Positions 1 to 8,647 are shown, counted from the stretch's first letter. The stretch: DNA of 23,535 nucleotides from UBA6164 sp964344155 (GCA_964344155.1 CAYFMG010000016.1:1-23535), one strand, 5' to 3'. Notes: a model not told the origin generated them from the sequence alone. Translations and numbers: made by a program.

Positions 1-11
1 TTTTCATACAA

Positions 12-54
12 AAAAATATTATATATTAATGTTATTATAATATATAATATTTTT
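12..54. terminator. Bidirectional hairpin terminator after the DUF4215 gene
   Basis: Positions 14-28 and 38-52 are perfect 15-nt inverted repeats with a 9-nt loop, extended by A and T runs on both sides. It lies just downstream of the minus-strand gene that stops at 69, and the transcript would end in a U run. The stem is almost pure A/T, as expected in this genome. Confidence 0.6.
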
Positions 55-68
55 ATTTTTTTACAAGT

Positions 69-2345
69 TTATTTAGCAACTTTTTCTGAATTTAAATACT
101 CATCAATAAACTTCGAAATCAAAGGAGCAGGTTTTCTAAATAGAGAAGATCCAAAACTTATAATTGTTCATACATCTATTTGATTATAAGCATTTTGTTT
201 TACGTAAGTTCTAGATGATATTAATTCATTTATATTTCAATAAAGAGTACCATTAACTATAAGTCTATTTATAGTACTTCCCCCTGTTCATAAAAATTTT
301 CAACCAACTAAGTCTTTAACTATAGTTATATACATACCATCCATAAGTGAAACATTATCACTTATCTTAATATTTCATCATTTTACAACAAAAGCTATAT
401 TGTAATCATAATCTATATCACTTTTTATTTCTAAGTCTCAATTTTCAATTATATAAGTCCTAGCTCAACTAACTCAAGAAAATAAGTCAAAATTAACAAC
501 AAAATTTTTATTCTTCAGAATAAATACATTATCAATTCAGTTATAATTCTCAAAATCTGATAGACTAAAAGAACTACCAATAGTAACTCAATCTACACTA
601 GATATACTATTTATATTATCACTATAGTTTTCTAAATCTCATTTCACTGTATCAATAGATCAAGTATCTGTAATAGTGTTTGAATAACTAGATATATCAC
701 CATCACTAACTCAAGCTCAAATAAAATTTTTATTCTCACTTGTATCTAAAATTCAATCAGCAACATCTGAAATATCAGCAATATCTGAAGTATCTGAGAC
801 ATAACTAGTTCACCCTCATGTTGTAGCTACACTAGATTCTGATACTCTTACATTTAATGGTCATATAAAGTAAGCATCATCATACAATACACCATCATGT
901 TTTATGGTAGTAACCAAAGTGTTATCTGCATAGTTTCACGTCAAAAGCTCTTTTCATATAAAGTTTGGTGCATATGGAAAATATATAGTTTCTCATGCTT
1001 TTAATACTCTATTTGTAGGCTCACATACATCTGATCAAAGTAAAGTTTCTCATGTTTTTTCAATAACACATATTTCATCAAAATATAAATCATAATCAGA
1101 ACCATTTTGAATATATGGTTTTGTTAATGAGTGATCTATATAAGGATTCATTCAAGCTCAAATAATAACAGTATCAACTGGTCACAGGTTTATACTACCT
1201 CCATTTGGTATAGTAATTTCTCAATATCAAGCATCAGGAATTGTTATATTTGAATATGTACAATCAGAATTACAAAAACTCCAATCAGACTCACTTCAAA
1301 AATCACACTCTTCCATTTCTAAATCATCATTTGGTCTTTGTACTTCCCCATCTCAACAATAACCTCAAGTAGGAAAATTTCAAGATCAACCTCAAGAACT
1401 TCCTCCATTATCTGGATTATCTGGGTCATTAGGATCAGTTGGATCTTCTGGATTTGTTGTTCATGTTCATGTTTCTCATTCTCCATTATCTTCTTCTAGT
1501 TCACATATTGAACTACACCCATCTCAGTCTTGTGTATTACCATCATCACAAGTTTCTCATAGATTAATATCAATTGCTCCATCTCAACATAATCATGGAT
1601 TACTTCATCCCCCATCACCTGGATCTTCTGGATCTGTTGTTCATGTTCATGTTTCTCATTCTCCATTATCTTCTTCTAGTTCACATATTGAACTACACCC
1701 ATCTCAGTCTTGTGTATTACCATCATCACAAGTTTCTGACTCATCAGAATCAACAATAGAATCTCAACAATATCTAAGCTCTACATTATAACACTCATTT
1801 GAATGTGTTTGCATATTATCAAATCATACATTTGTAAATGACTCATAAACTGGATTATTATCAATTACATCTTGAACACTAGAAAAATACCCTAAATTAT
1901 AATCTCAAACTAACTGTCATGCTCATGAAACTATATCATAATATGATACATTATAAACAAACTGTAATTCTCTACTATTTGGGTCACTTGGTTTATTAAA
2001 AACACAATTAGCTCATAGTGCTATTACACTACTATTTGATCATGGTGATAAAGTACTAATTCTAAACCAATCTGAAGAGTTAGTACATCATGATAATAAG
2101 TTATTATCTGAAGCCCATATTGAAACATTTGTACTAGCATTTGATATAAGTTGCTCACTACTAGTCCAAAATTCATCATACAAAAATCTAGGTATATTAT
2201 CTCAACTAATATAAAAAGATTCTGATACATTTACTCAACTACAATCAGTAGTTTTTGAATTAATAAAATTAACATTTATTGCATTAGCTCTAGATACTAA
2301 AAAAAATAATGCAATTAAAAAAAACAATCTTAAAATTTTACTCAT
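69..2345 (-). CDS. Secreted 758-aa protein with two DUF4215 (Myxo-type disulfide) repeats
   Basis: Read with UGA as Gly, this frame is open from ATG at 2345 to TAA at 69. Residues 1 to about 24 form a signal peptide (hydrophobic LFFLIALFFLV, then SRANA). Two repeats follow, near residues 190-225 and 250-285. Each carries CDDGNTQDGDGCSSIC, the signature of the DUF4215 / TIGR02232 family of extracellular disulfide-stabilised repeats. Linkers are acidic and rich in Gly, Thr and Pro (GEGETGTGTT, PEDP, DPDNPDN). The remaining 450 or so residues look beta-rich. The last 110 end in a compact segment (STINRLIVNGTLYGNINEL, ISFGSSLFRKPAPLISKFI) that resembles a recurring C-terminal module of CPR surface proteins, though I cannot name it. 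Many glycines are UGA, including ones in the repeats. It is the third gene of its operon, 1 nt after the lipoprotein stop. Export is well supported; function is unknown, with adhesion or envelope structure likely. Confidence 0.85.
1441..1737. repeat. 117-bp near-identical direct repeat inside the DUF4215 gene
   Basis: Positions 1441-1557 and 1621-1737 match at 116 of 117 bases; the one difference is T at 1454 against C at 1634. The offset is 180 bp, a multiple of three, so the frame is kept. Each copy encodes the second half of a DUF4215 repeat and its acidic Gly/Thr linker. The identity extends to synonymous positions, which points to a recent in-frame duplication or gene conversion. Confidence 0.95.
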
Positions 2346-2346
2346 A

Positions 2347-2532
2347 TTATAGATCTGGTTGATTTGTAAGTTCAGGTATAATTATAACCTTTCCATCCAA
2401 AATACTATCTTTTTTATTTATAGTATTTATTTTATCAATATTTTGTATGTTTTCTTCCCCTTTTTCTTCCTTGAAACAAGAAGTAAGAAGCAGTATACAT
2501 ACAGTTATAATTATAACATTTCTATAATACAT
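2347..2532 (-). CDS. Small lipoprotein, 61 aa
   Basis: The protein begins MYYRNVIIITVCILLLTSCF, a textbook lipoprotein signal with lipobox LTSC; Cys19 would be the lipidated residue. The mature part is only about 43 residues, charged and rich in Asn, Lys and Ile, with no recognisable domain. An in-frame TAG three codons upstream fixes this ATG as the start region. The gene lies 28 nt after the 461-aa gene and its stop is 1 nt before the ATG of the DUF4215 gene, so the three are probably co-transcribed. It contains no UGA codon and reads the same in either code. Membrane-anchored on the outer face; function unknown. Confidence 0.75.
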   Translation of the reverse strand: MYYRNVIIITVCILLLTSCFKEEKGEENIQNIDKINTINKKDSILDGKVIIIPELTNQPDL

Positions 2533-2560
2533 AGCAAACTAAATAAGTCAATTATAAATT

Positions 2561-3946
2561 TTATAAAGGTCCTCAAGAACCAGGATTATTAATACTTCAT
2601 GGTGCAGATCCAGGATTACTTCAAGCTGAATCACTTCCTCAAGAATTAGTTCAATCTAAATCAATACCTCCCTCTCCAAAAAGTAAAACAACTGGAATAC
2701 TTCATGTTGAAACAAATGTAGTTTCAAAATCAGAAGCCAAGTTCATATTAGAGTCAACTCATGCTAAAGCATAATATCTATTTAATATTTTTGCAAAACT
2801 ATCTATTCAAGCTAAAGCAGATTTATAATCTTCTTTTGCTTCTTTAAAATAATATTCATCTATTCTATTAGCTTCTTCTACCCTAGCAAAATCTTCATCC
2901 ATAAAAGAATTATAACCTTTATCTTTTTGTTCATTATATTCTTTATTTGAAATTTCAAAATTTTTCTTTGTTCTTTCAAATTCTTTTTGAGCAGATAATA
3001 CTCATTGTTCAAGTAATTCCCCTACTTTTACAATAATATCTTTAGCTTTAACTACATCATTTGATTGTTCAAACTCTGAAGTTAACTTTTCTAATTCTTT
3101 ATATCAATCAGGCATAAATATACCAAAAGTTTTTTGAAACCAGTTTGGTGTATGGATTTCATCTATAAGTCTTTTTATATTTGCTGTATCCATACTTGGG
3201 TTATTTAAAACATCAAGTAGCGTATTTTTTTGTTCAAGTGTAGTTTCTCCAGATTTTATAGTTTGTTCAAATAAAGCTGATATATCAACATTTTTATTTC
3301 TAAGAGCTTTAATTACTTTTTCCATTTCTGGTCCATCTGAATAATTTTCTGACATATTAATTCAGAAAATTTCTAAAGCTAGTGTTGAACCTCCTGATAA
3401 AATAGCCCCAATTACAGCTATAACTGCGGTTCTTTTTAATCATTCATTAAATTTATCACTATTTGGTTCTAAACCTAATTCTCCAGCTAAAGCTTCTTTT
3501 TTATTTGCATCTAAATTAAAACTTGGTTTTAATTCTTCAAACAACATATCATAATCTGTCTGACCAAGATGACCTATAATACCAAGTAATCAATTATGTT
3601 TACTTATAGCATCTTCTCTACCTCAATAAACTTTATTCAAAGCTGTTAGATACTTATCAACATCATTCAAGTTGTCTATCAACTCATTAGCTTCTCTACT
3701 TCATCTTAATTGATTTCTAGTATCATTAAGAATATCTCTGTGCTGAGCATTATATTTATCTAGTACTTCTTTTAATTTACTAGGTACATAAGCTATATTT
3801 TTAGTTCTTTCACTAACAAGTCTAGTAACTTCATCCTCTTGATCTGGATGAGCATTAATTAAATCATTATATTCTTTTAAAGAAATATAAGATCCTGACT
3901 GAGCAGCTGTTTCAACCTCATTTCTGATTTGTTCTGTATTTCACAT
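2561..3946 (-). CDS. Uncharacterised 461-aa protein with coiled coils and a Gly/Ser/Pro tail
   Basis: The frame is open from ATG at 3946 (MGNTEQIRNEVETA) to TAA at 2561 if UGA is Gly. The second codon is itself UGA. The N-terminal 160 residues are highly charged and predicted helical. One hydrophobic stretch near residues 174-195 (AVIAVIGAILSGGSTLALEI) could cross the membrane. A second helical region of about 190 residues, rich in Glu, Lys and Asn, follows and looks like a coiled coil. The last 30 residues are low complexity (GSDSAGSNPGSAPGSINNPG). There is no N-terminal signal peptide. It heads an operon with a lipoprotein and a secreted protein, so a membrane-associated role is plausible. 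I do not recognise the family. An internal 83-codon stretch that looks like a small gene under the standard code is part of this frame. Confidence 0.8.
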
Positions 3947-3985
3947 AATTTTATTTTATAAATATATAAATTTTAATATATTTAT

Positions 3986-4015
3986 ATTATATCATATTTA
4001 TAATAGTTTTTGCAA
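3986..4015 (-). promoter_or_regulatory. Promoter for the 461-aa / lipoprotein / DUF4215 operon
   Basis: On the minus strand, TTGCAA (4010-4015) is followed after 18 nt by TATAAT (3986-3991). A start near 3979 would give a leader of about 33 nt to the ATG at 3946. The consensus -10 makes this one of the better promoter matches in the window. Its -35 abuts the upstream terminator hairpin. Confidence 0.5.
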
Positions 4016-4016
4016 A

Positions 4017-4053
4017 AAAAAAGACTAGTTTTTATTATAAACTAATCTTTTTT
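4017..4053 (-). terminator. Hairpin terminator of the LPQTG gene
   Basis: Arms at 4017-4031 and 4039-4053 pair around a 7-nt loop, with a single C/A mismatch on the plus strand (4025/4045). On the minus transcript that pair is G-U and is tolerated, so the hairpin suits termination of the minus-strand gene ending at 4064. The A run 4014-4022 supplies the U-tract. Confidence 0.65.
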
Positions 4054-4063
4054 AAAATTTTAA

Positions 4064-4750
4064 TTATGATCTCATTCTAAATTGAAGTATTATAAATCAA
4101 AATACCATAGCAATAAAAGCAAGTACAATATACTCAGCTGGTCATGTTTGAGGTAAGCTTTGAGGTTTTTCTTCTGTTTCAACTACTCAATTAGCTGATT
4201 CTGCTGATTTAAATAATACACATTCTCTATGTTCAGCATTATCTATTGTTATTTCTCAATCTGCTAAAATATTATGAGTTGAAATTGGATAAACAAGTAA
4301 ACCTATATTAGCTCCTGCTTTTGCAGTGTTTTTTTCTAATTTAAATGCACTAGATAAAGATGATTTAATCCAATTAACAGATTTTCATGATTCTAAAACA
4401 TATCATTCTTCCTCTTCTGAGTATAGAGCGTTAAACTCTTCAGTATATTGCCAAAATCATTCTTCATTTGGTGTCATAGTCCATGATACATTTTCTGAAT
4501 CTAAGGCTATCATAGTTGGATCAACTTGTTCTTCTTTATATAGGATTTTTGAAACATCTGTAGCATTAATCCATAAATCACTAAGTAAACCTAAATGATC
4601 CCCTTGCATTTTTGCTCATCAATTAAAACATTGATTACAAGAGTTTTCAGAAAAAACAGGATCACTAGAACAGTCTAATTCTTCATAAGCAGCAAAACTA
4701 GGAATTGCTATAATACATAGAGAAAGTATTGTTAATATTTTTTTAATCAT
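4064..4750 (-). CDS. Secreted 228-aa protein with C-terminal LPQTG sorting signal
   Basis: The start is ATG at 4750. Residues 1-20 are a signal peptide (MIKKILTILSLCIIAIPSFA, then AYEE). The C-terminal 30 residues form a complete cell-wall sorting signal: LPQTG at 199-203, a hydrophobic stretch (EYIVLAFIAMVFGFIILQF), then the basic end RMRS. In the sortase family the enzyme cleaves between Thr and Gly and links Thr to an envelope acceptor. Here that Gly is a UGA codon, so the motif cannot be seen in a standard-code translation. The mature part carries four Cys close together near the N-terminus (DCSS, NSC, QC) and a fourth near residue 178, and is acidic. No sortase gene is in the window. It stands as its own unit between two hairpin terminators. 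The mature domain is not recognised. Confidence 0.85.
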
Positions 4751-4761
4751 AGTACAAAATA

Positions 4762-4767
4762 ATTATA
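4762..4767 (-). promoter_or_regulatory. -10 box very close to the LPQTG gene start
   Basis: A consensus TATAAT lies on the minus strand with only 11 nt between it and the ATG at 4750. Transcription would start about 4-5 nt before the start codon, giving an almost leaderless mRNA. No good -35 is visible at 16-18 nt (ATTACA at best). Confidence 0.35.
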
Positions 4768-4826
4768 ATATTAATATATACTATGTAATATAACAAAAAA
4801 TCAGATCTATGCAAAAGTTTTTACAT

Positions 4827-4864
4827 AAAAAAATACAAGAAAAGATTTTTTCTCGTATTTTTTT
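4827..4864 (-). terminator. Hairpin terminator of the rpmH-rnpA-yidC operon
   Basis: A long stem (4827-4843 with 4848-4864) closes a 4-nt loop. The only non-Watson-Crick pair is 4837/4854, which is A/C on plus but U-G on the minus transcript. It begins 4 nt after the yidC stop in transcription order and includes the runs of A that become U. Confidence 0.75.
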
Positions 4865-4867
4865 ATA

Positions 4868-6031
4868 TTAAACTTTAGCTTTTTTATTTACAACATACTG
4901 TTGAATTAACATAAATAATGTAGATATTCCCCAATATATTCATACTCAAGCAAAAAGTACATAAGTAAATACTGCTACCATAGCAGGCATTCAATAAAGC
5001 ATAAACTTATTCATCATTTCTGGGTCAGGCATCATAGAATTATAACCATCTTGTCATTTTTTCTTTTCAAGTACTACTCATTTTGTAGTATCTGCTTGTT
5101 TTCAAGCAAGAGATAGTTTTATTTGAACAAATTGTATTCATGCTACAACTATAGCCAAAATCAATCATGCTAATCATCCTGCAGCTAATAAATCTAGTCA
5201 GAAGAAATTATATTCAATTGAACTTAGACTAAAATCAGATAAGAAAGAATAAGTATAAAAGAAGTTTGATGGATCTTTTATTGAAAGAATAATGTTATAT
5301 ATTACAAGTAATATTGGCATTTGAATAAGTAAAAAACCACATGATCACATAGGATTTACTTTTTCTTTTTTATAAAGCTCCATTAGCTTCATTCAAAGTA
5401 TTTGTTGTTGTCCTTTGTATTGTTCTTGTATTTGTTTTACTTTTGGTTGAATAGCTTGAAGTTTTTTCTGACTTACCATCATTTTATGTTGTGGATATAG
5501 TAAAACTATTCTTATTATAACAGTAATCATAACTATAGCCCAACCAAATGATCATGAAAACATATCTAGTAAAAATATCATTAGATTGTATATTGGAGCA
5601 TAAAAAAGTCATACAAACAATTTCTTAAATCCTCCACTATGTTCTAACTCAAGTTGATCAAAATATTCTTTTTCTTTGTAATCTACACTCAAATTATATT
5701 TTCATACAGATTCAAATTTACTGTACTGTGAAGCATAATCTACTTTTGTTTCAGTTCATGATTCTAGTGATATATCCTGACAAAAATCTTTATCAAAAAC
5801 TAAGTCCTCTCACACGTGTTTTATTTTTATATCATCACATGTATTAAAAGTAATAGTTTTATTTGTTCAGTTAAATACATCTACTCATACAGAAGCTGGA
5901 ACTGTATAACTGTTATCAGAAAACTCAAATAACAAAGTATTATTCATTTTACTTTTATTATCTGAACTGAAAAGATTTACAACCAACATAGTAAGTAATA
6001 CTATAAGTAGTATATCTAAAAATTTTTTCAT
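4868..6031 (-). CDS. yidC: Membrane protein insertase YidC/Oxa1
   Basis: YidC inserts and folds membrane proteins, alone or with the Sec translocon. The 387-aa protein has an N-terminal membrane anchor (1-23), an extracytoplasmic domain of about 115 residues, then the conserved core. The core has a first helix near 140-160, then VMITVIIRIVLLYP with Arg174 in the hydrophilic groove position known to be functionally important in YidC. It continues with the cytoplasmic hairpin QKKLQAIQPKVKQIQEQYKG, then VNPMGSCGFLLIQMPILLVI, two further membrane segments near 278-304 and 350-378, and the end IYWGISTLFMLIQQYVVNKK. It is shorter than proteobacterial YidC (about 550 aa) because the extracytoplasmic domain is small. 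It follows rnpA by 4 nt, the usual order of this cluster. Many glycines are UGA. Confidence 0.96.
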
Positions 6032-6035
6032 TTGT

Positions 6036-6374
6036 TTATATTTTATTTAATAAAAAATTTATATCTTGATCAAAGCTCTTTATACTCTTTTGTTCTTTTT
6101 TGTCCAATTTTGTTTGCTTTTTTACAACAAAAACATAATCAATTCCCTCTTTGTTATCCAGTTTATTATTTACCGTGTTATAAAATCTTCTTCTAAAGAA
6201 GTTTCTATCAACATTTGTTTTTACTGATTTTGATCAAATAACAACTGCGAATCTATTTATATCTTTTTTATTTTTTATGTAGTTCAAAACAACTCAATAT
6301 GAAAAAAAAGGTTTTCATCTAGTCAAAACCTTTTTTACCATTCTTTCTGTTAATCTATTTTTTTTTGATATCAC
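6036..6374 (-). CDS. rnpA: Ribonuclease P protein component
   Basis: RnpA binds the RNase P RNA and helps it recognise and cleave the 5' leader of precursor tRNAs. The 112-aa protein starts at GTG 6374 and reads MISKKNRLTERMVKKVL, matching the family's usual N-terminus; no ATG fits as well. The RNR signature appears as NVDRNFFRRRFYN (residues 54-66), after INRFAVVIGSKSVKT, the family's usual F-x-V-S/G-x-K strand. It lies between rpmH (26 nt) and yidC (4 nt), the classic arrangement. UGA encodes Gly20, Gly27 and Gly47. The last 30 residues are rich in Lys and Asp. A start at ATT four codons upstream is possible but less likely. Confidence 0.93.
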
Positions 6375-6400
6375 TTTTCTACCAATTAAAAACTAGAGTA

Positions 6401-6646
6401 TTATTTTTTTCTAGCTACATAATTCCCTTTTCCATCAAAAGGTGATTTTTTAGCAGTACCTCCTGCTACTATATGCATTTTAGCTTTACCATTAATTTCT
6501 TGATATCTTTTTGGATAAGATACTGTTAAATTATGTCTTCCTTTTCTTCTTCTATTTTTTAGAACTTTTCTACCTGAAGCTGTTGAGCTTCTTTTTAAGA
6601 AACCATGTACTCTTAGTCTCTTTCTTTTCTTTAATTTTCCTAACAT
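6401..6646 (-). CDS. rpmH: 50S ribosomal protein L34 with C-terminal extension
   Basis: L34 is a small basic protein that binds 23S rRNA. The core is clear: KKRKRLRVHGFLKRSSTASG, then RKVLKNRRRKGRHNLTV, as in L34 of other bacteria. Two features are unusual. The usual start (MKRTYQPS) is replaced by MLGKLKK. The protein is 81 residues, against about 44-46 in most bacteria, because of a 37-residue C-terminal tail (SYPKRYQEINGKAKMHIVAG and on) containing the Gly-rich GGTAKKSPFDGKGNYVARKK. All nine glycines are GGN and none is UGA, unlike the neighbouring genes. First gene of the rpmH-rnpA-yidC operon. Confidence 0.95.
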   Translation of the reverse strand: MLGKLKKRKRLRVHGFLKRSSTASGRKVLKNRRRKGRHNLTVSYPKRYQEINGKAKMHIVAGGTAKKSPFDGKGNYVARKK

Positions 6647-6655
6647 TTTTTGATT

Positions 6656-6684
6656 ATTATAGTATATTTTTTATTAATCTTTAA
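6656..6684 (-). promoter_or_regulatory. Promoter of the rpmH-rnpA-yidC operon
   Basis: TTAAAG (6679-6684) and consensus TATAAT (6656-6661) are 17 nt apart on the minus strand. Only 9 nt separate the -10 from the rpmH ATG, so the transcript would be nearly leaderless, which fits the absence of a Shine-Dalgarno sequence. Confidence 0.55.
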
Positions 6685-6707
6685 AAGGGCGTATATAATC
6701 TTTTAAA
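6680..6707. promoter_or_regulatory. Inverted repeat overlapping the rpmH -35 box
   Basis: TTTAAAAG (6680-6687) and CTTTTAAA (6700-6707) form a perfect 8-nt inverted repeat with a 12-nt spacer. It overlaps the -35 element of the rpmH promoter, so it could be an operator. In so AT-rich a region it could also arise by chance. Confidence 0.25.
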
Positions 6708-6726
6708 AATTGCTGGGTTATTTTAT

Positions 6727-6744
6727 ACAAAAGATGGCTTTTGT
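6727..6744 (-). terminator. Weak hairpin between pyrH and rpmH
   Basis: ACAAAAG and CTTTTGT pair around a 4-nt loop, 10 nt downstream of the pyrH stop. The T-tract after it on the minus strand is poor (ATAAAATAA), so some read-through into rpmH is possible. An overlapping palindrome (CTTTTGTCAAAAG, 6738-6750) offers an alternative fold. Confidence 0.35.
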
Positions 6745-6754
6745 CAAAAGATTT

Positions 6755-7450
6755 TTAGTTTTTTATTATACTCCCTTCTTTTTTCCCTTTTATAACATTT
6801 AAAACAGCTCATTTTTTAGATAAATTTACTACTCTCAAAACAAGTCATGCATCCCTAGCTAAACTTATAGCTGTCTGATCCATTACTTTTAAATCTTGTT
6901 TTATTACTTCGTTATAACTTATTTTGTCAAAAAATTTGGCATTAAGATTTGTTACAGGGTCACTATCATATACTCAATCTACTTTTGTGGCTTTTATCAT
7001 CATATCACATTTCAATTCTAATGATCTAAGTACTCATCATGTATCTGTAGTAAAATATGGATTTCCTGTTCATCATGTACATATTACAATAGAATCATTT
7101 TCCAAATATTCTCTTGCTTTATTTTTATCATAATTTTCAACAAAATTTATTCCATTTGGATCCATTACAACTGATTTTAATCAAGCTTTTTCTAAAAAGT
7201 TTTTTAGTACTACTCAATTAAATACTGTAGATAACATACTTAGATTGTGTGAATCTGAAGCATCTACTCATGATTTTATTAGATCACTTCATCTATATAT
7301 ATTTCATCATCATACTACTATAGCTAGTTCTACTTTTTGTTTTTTTATTTCTTTAATTACTTTAACAACTTGTTTTGTATATTCTGGATCTATTCAAAAG
7401 TCAACGATTCCCTTCAAAGCTTCTCCAGAAATTTTTAATAATACTCTCAT
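6755..7450 (-). CDS. pyrH: UMP kinase (uridylate kinase)
   Basis: PyrH phosphorylates UMP to UDP with ATP in the cytoplasm, in pyrimidine nucleotide synthesis. The 231-aa length is normal for this amino acid kinase-fold family. Motifs in order are KISGEAL (6-12), VVGGGNIYRG (45-54), SMLSTVFNG (71-79), TGGTGNPYFTTDTGG (125-139, nucleotide binding), KATKVDGVYDSDP (153-165) and KVMDQTAISLARD. Of 21 glycines, 15 are UGA, including all three of VVGGG and most of the TGGTGN and DTGG sites. Because these glycines are invariant across bacteria, this gene is the strongest proof in the window that UGA means Gly. It starts 4 nt after the stop of an upstream lipoprotein gene, so the two are co-transcribed. 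Confidence 0.97.
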
Positions 7451-7454
7451 ATTT

Positions 7455-8510
7455 TTATTCTAAAATTTGTTTAAATAAATTGTCTGCTATCCCCATTATT
7501 GGATAACTATCATTTTTTTCTTTTAATTCTTTATTTTTATCAGAGATATTTTGATTATCAACTCAAGTTCATCTTTCTAGTTCTAATACTCCATACATTC
7601 ATTTATAAGATAGATAATAGTGTTTTTCATAAACATATTCATCTCAGTCTAGTCTAATAACAAAAAATGTTACTCATTCTTCTCATAATATAGGGCGACA
7701 AGTATTCCAGAAAAACCAAGAGTTTAACCTATCTGCTAAAACACTAGTCACGCTATCACATTTTAGCTCAGATATTACTTCTCTTTTTATTTCTAATCAA
7801 TCTATATTAGAGTAAGATACAACTCAATTTCCATCACTACTTGGTGATCAAAAGATTTGAGTTGAAGGTAATTCATCCAAAGCTATGTCTTGGTATACTT
7901 TTTGTACTTCTTCTGTTTTTGTTTCAGTAGTTATTTCTTCTTTTTTCTCTTCTTCTTTAACTACATTTAAAATCAATTGTAGTTTTGTAATTTCTTCTCA
8001 AGCATATGCTTCAAAAATATAAACATTTTTTCAGAAATCTAGAGTTTCATATTTAGTAAATGCTCTATATAAAAATGTTTTGTCTCCAGAAGTAAATTGT
8101 TTAAGTGTATATCTATCTATTGGAAATTTTGATGTTTCATTAGCAAAATTTACAATTATTTTATCAACTTGTCCTAGTGTTTTTCAAGTTATTTCTACTT
8201 TTCAATCAAGTAGATTTTCTCATTCAAAAGAGTCAAATTCCAAAAGTTGTTTTTCTGTTAGAGATTTTATCTCTACTTTTTTAACTTCTGGTTTTTTTTC
8301 TACTACTTTTTTGTCTACTTTATTTGGTTGTCCCCCACCTGTTTCAAGCATTTCTTGTTTAGCGTCTTGTACGCTATTATTGATACTATTGTCTGTTTCA
8401 ATAATTCACATTTGTCTTTTTGCATCATTAACATTTTCTTTATCTGTAAAACATGATGTTAATAAAAGACTTAAAACCAACAGTGATACTATTTGCAATA
8501 ATTTTTTCAT
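7455..8510 (-). CDS. Lipoprotein of unknown function, 351 aa
   Basis: The N-terminus MKKLLQIVSLLVLSLLLTSC is a lipoprotein signal with lipobox LTSC and Cys20 as the lipidation site. Two charged linkers, near residues 65-85 (KKVVEKKPEVKKVEIK) and 185-210 (KEEEKKEEITTETKTEEV), divide the mature part into a beta-rich domain (about 85-185) and a C-terminal domain (about 210-325) that includes WFFWNTCRPILGEEGVTFFV. I recognise neither domain. The second half uses UGA for many glycines. The gene heads a two-gene unit with pyrH, 4 nt downstream, which looks like shared transcription rather than shared function. A small inverted repeat (8518-8532) lies just upstream of the ATG. Confidence 0.85.
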
Positions 8511-8517
8511 AATTTTT

Positions 8518-8532
8518 TTAGTTAAAAACTAA
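8518..8532 (-). promoter_or_regulatory. Small hairpin in the leader of the lipoprotein-pyrH unit
   Basis: TTAGTT and AACTAA pair around AAA, ending 7 nt before the ATG at 8510. It would place a short stem where ribosomes load. The stem is weak and may have no function. Confidence 0.2.
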
Positions 8533-8543
8533 TCTACTCTTAG

Positions 8544-8571
8544 ATAATAAAGAGTTTTTGTTTTTTGTAAA
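8544..8571 (-). promoter_or_regulatory. Promoter of the lipoprotein-pyrH unit
   Basis: TTTACA (8566-8571) and TATTAT (8544-8549) lie 16 nt apart on the minus strand, about 33 nt before the ATG at 8510. Each hexamer differs from consensus at one position. Confidence 0.4.
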
Positions 8572-8613
8572 GAAAATTACAGTTTTTCTTACTTATTTCT
8601 TACTTTGAGGTAA

Positions 8614-8647
8614 AAAAAATAAAACACAAAATTGTGTTTTATTTTTT
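8614..8647. terminator. Strong hairpin terminator overlapping the stop of the giant gene
   Basis: The arms are perfect, from AAAATAAAACACAA to TTGTGTTTTATTTT, with a tight A-rich loop. The hairpin contains two bases of the giant gene's TAA stop (8646-8648). Being symmetric with A and T runs on both sides, it could stop transcription from either direction. Confidence 0.8.

Noticed and set aside
1..7. A minus-strand ATG at 5-7 that could start another gene beyond the left edge.
   Set aside because: Only seven bases are visible, so nothing can be supported.
1441..1737. The 117-bp direct repeat as part of a CRISPR array or transposon.
   Set aside because: It has only two copies, is fully coding and in frame, and lacks spacers, terminal inverted repeats or a transposase.
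3104..3355. An 83-aa stand-alone minus-strand gene.
   Set aside because: It is an internal segment of the 461-aa frame, bounded by UGA codons and in the same phase.
4326..4598. A 90-codon plus-strand frame.
   Set aside because: It is antisense to the LPQTG gene, which has both a signal peptide and a sorting signal, and shows no features of its own.
6755..7450. UGA could encode Trp, as in Mycoplasma.
   Set aside because: UGA occupies invariant glycine positions of UMP kinase and the DUF4215 repeats, while TGG is used normally for Trp.
8080..8532. A 150-codon plus-strand frame.
   Set aside because: It lies antisense to the lipoprotein gene, has no family resemblance, and its composition (Ser, Phe, Thr, Leu rich) is that expected from the complement of an AT-rich gene.
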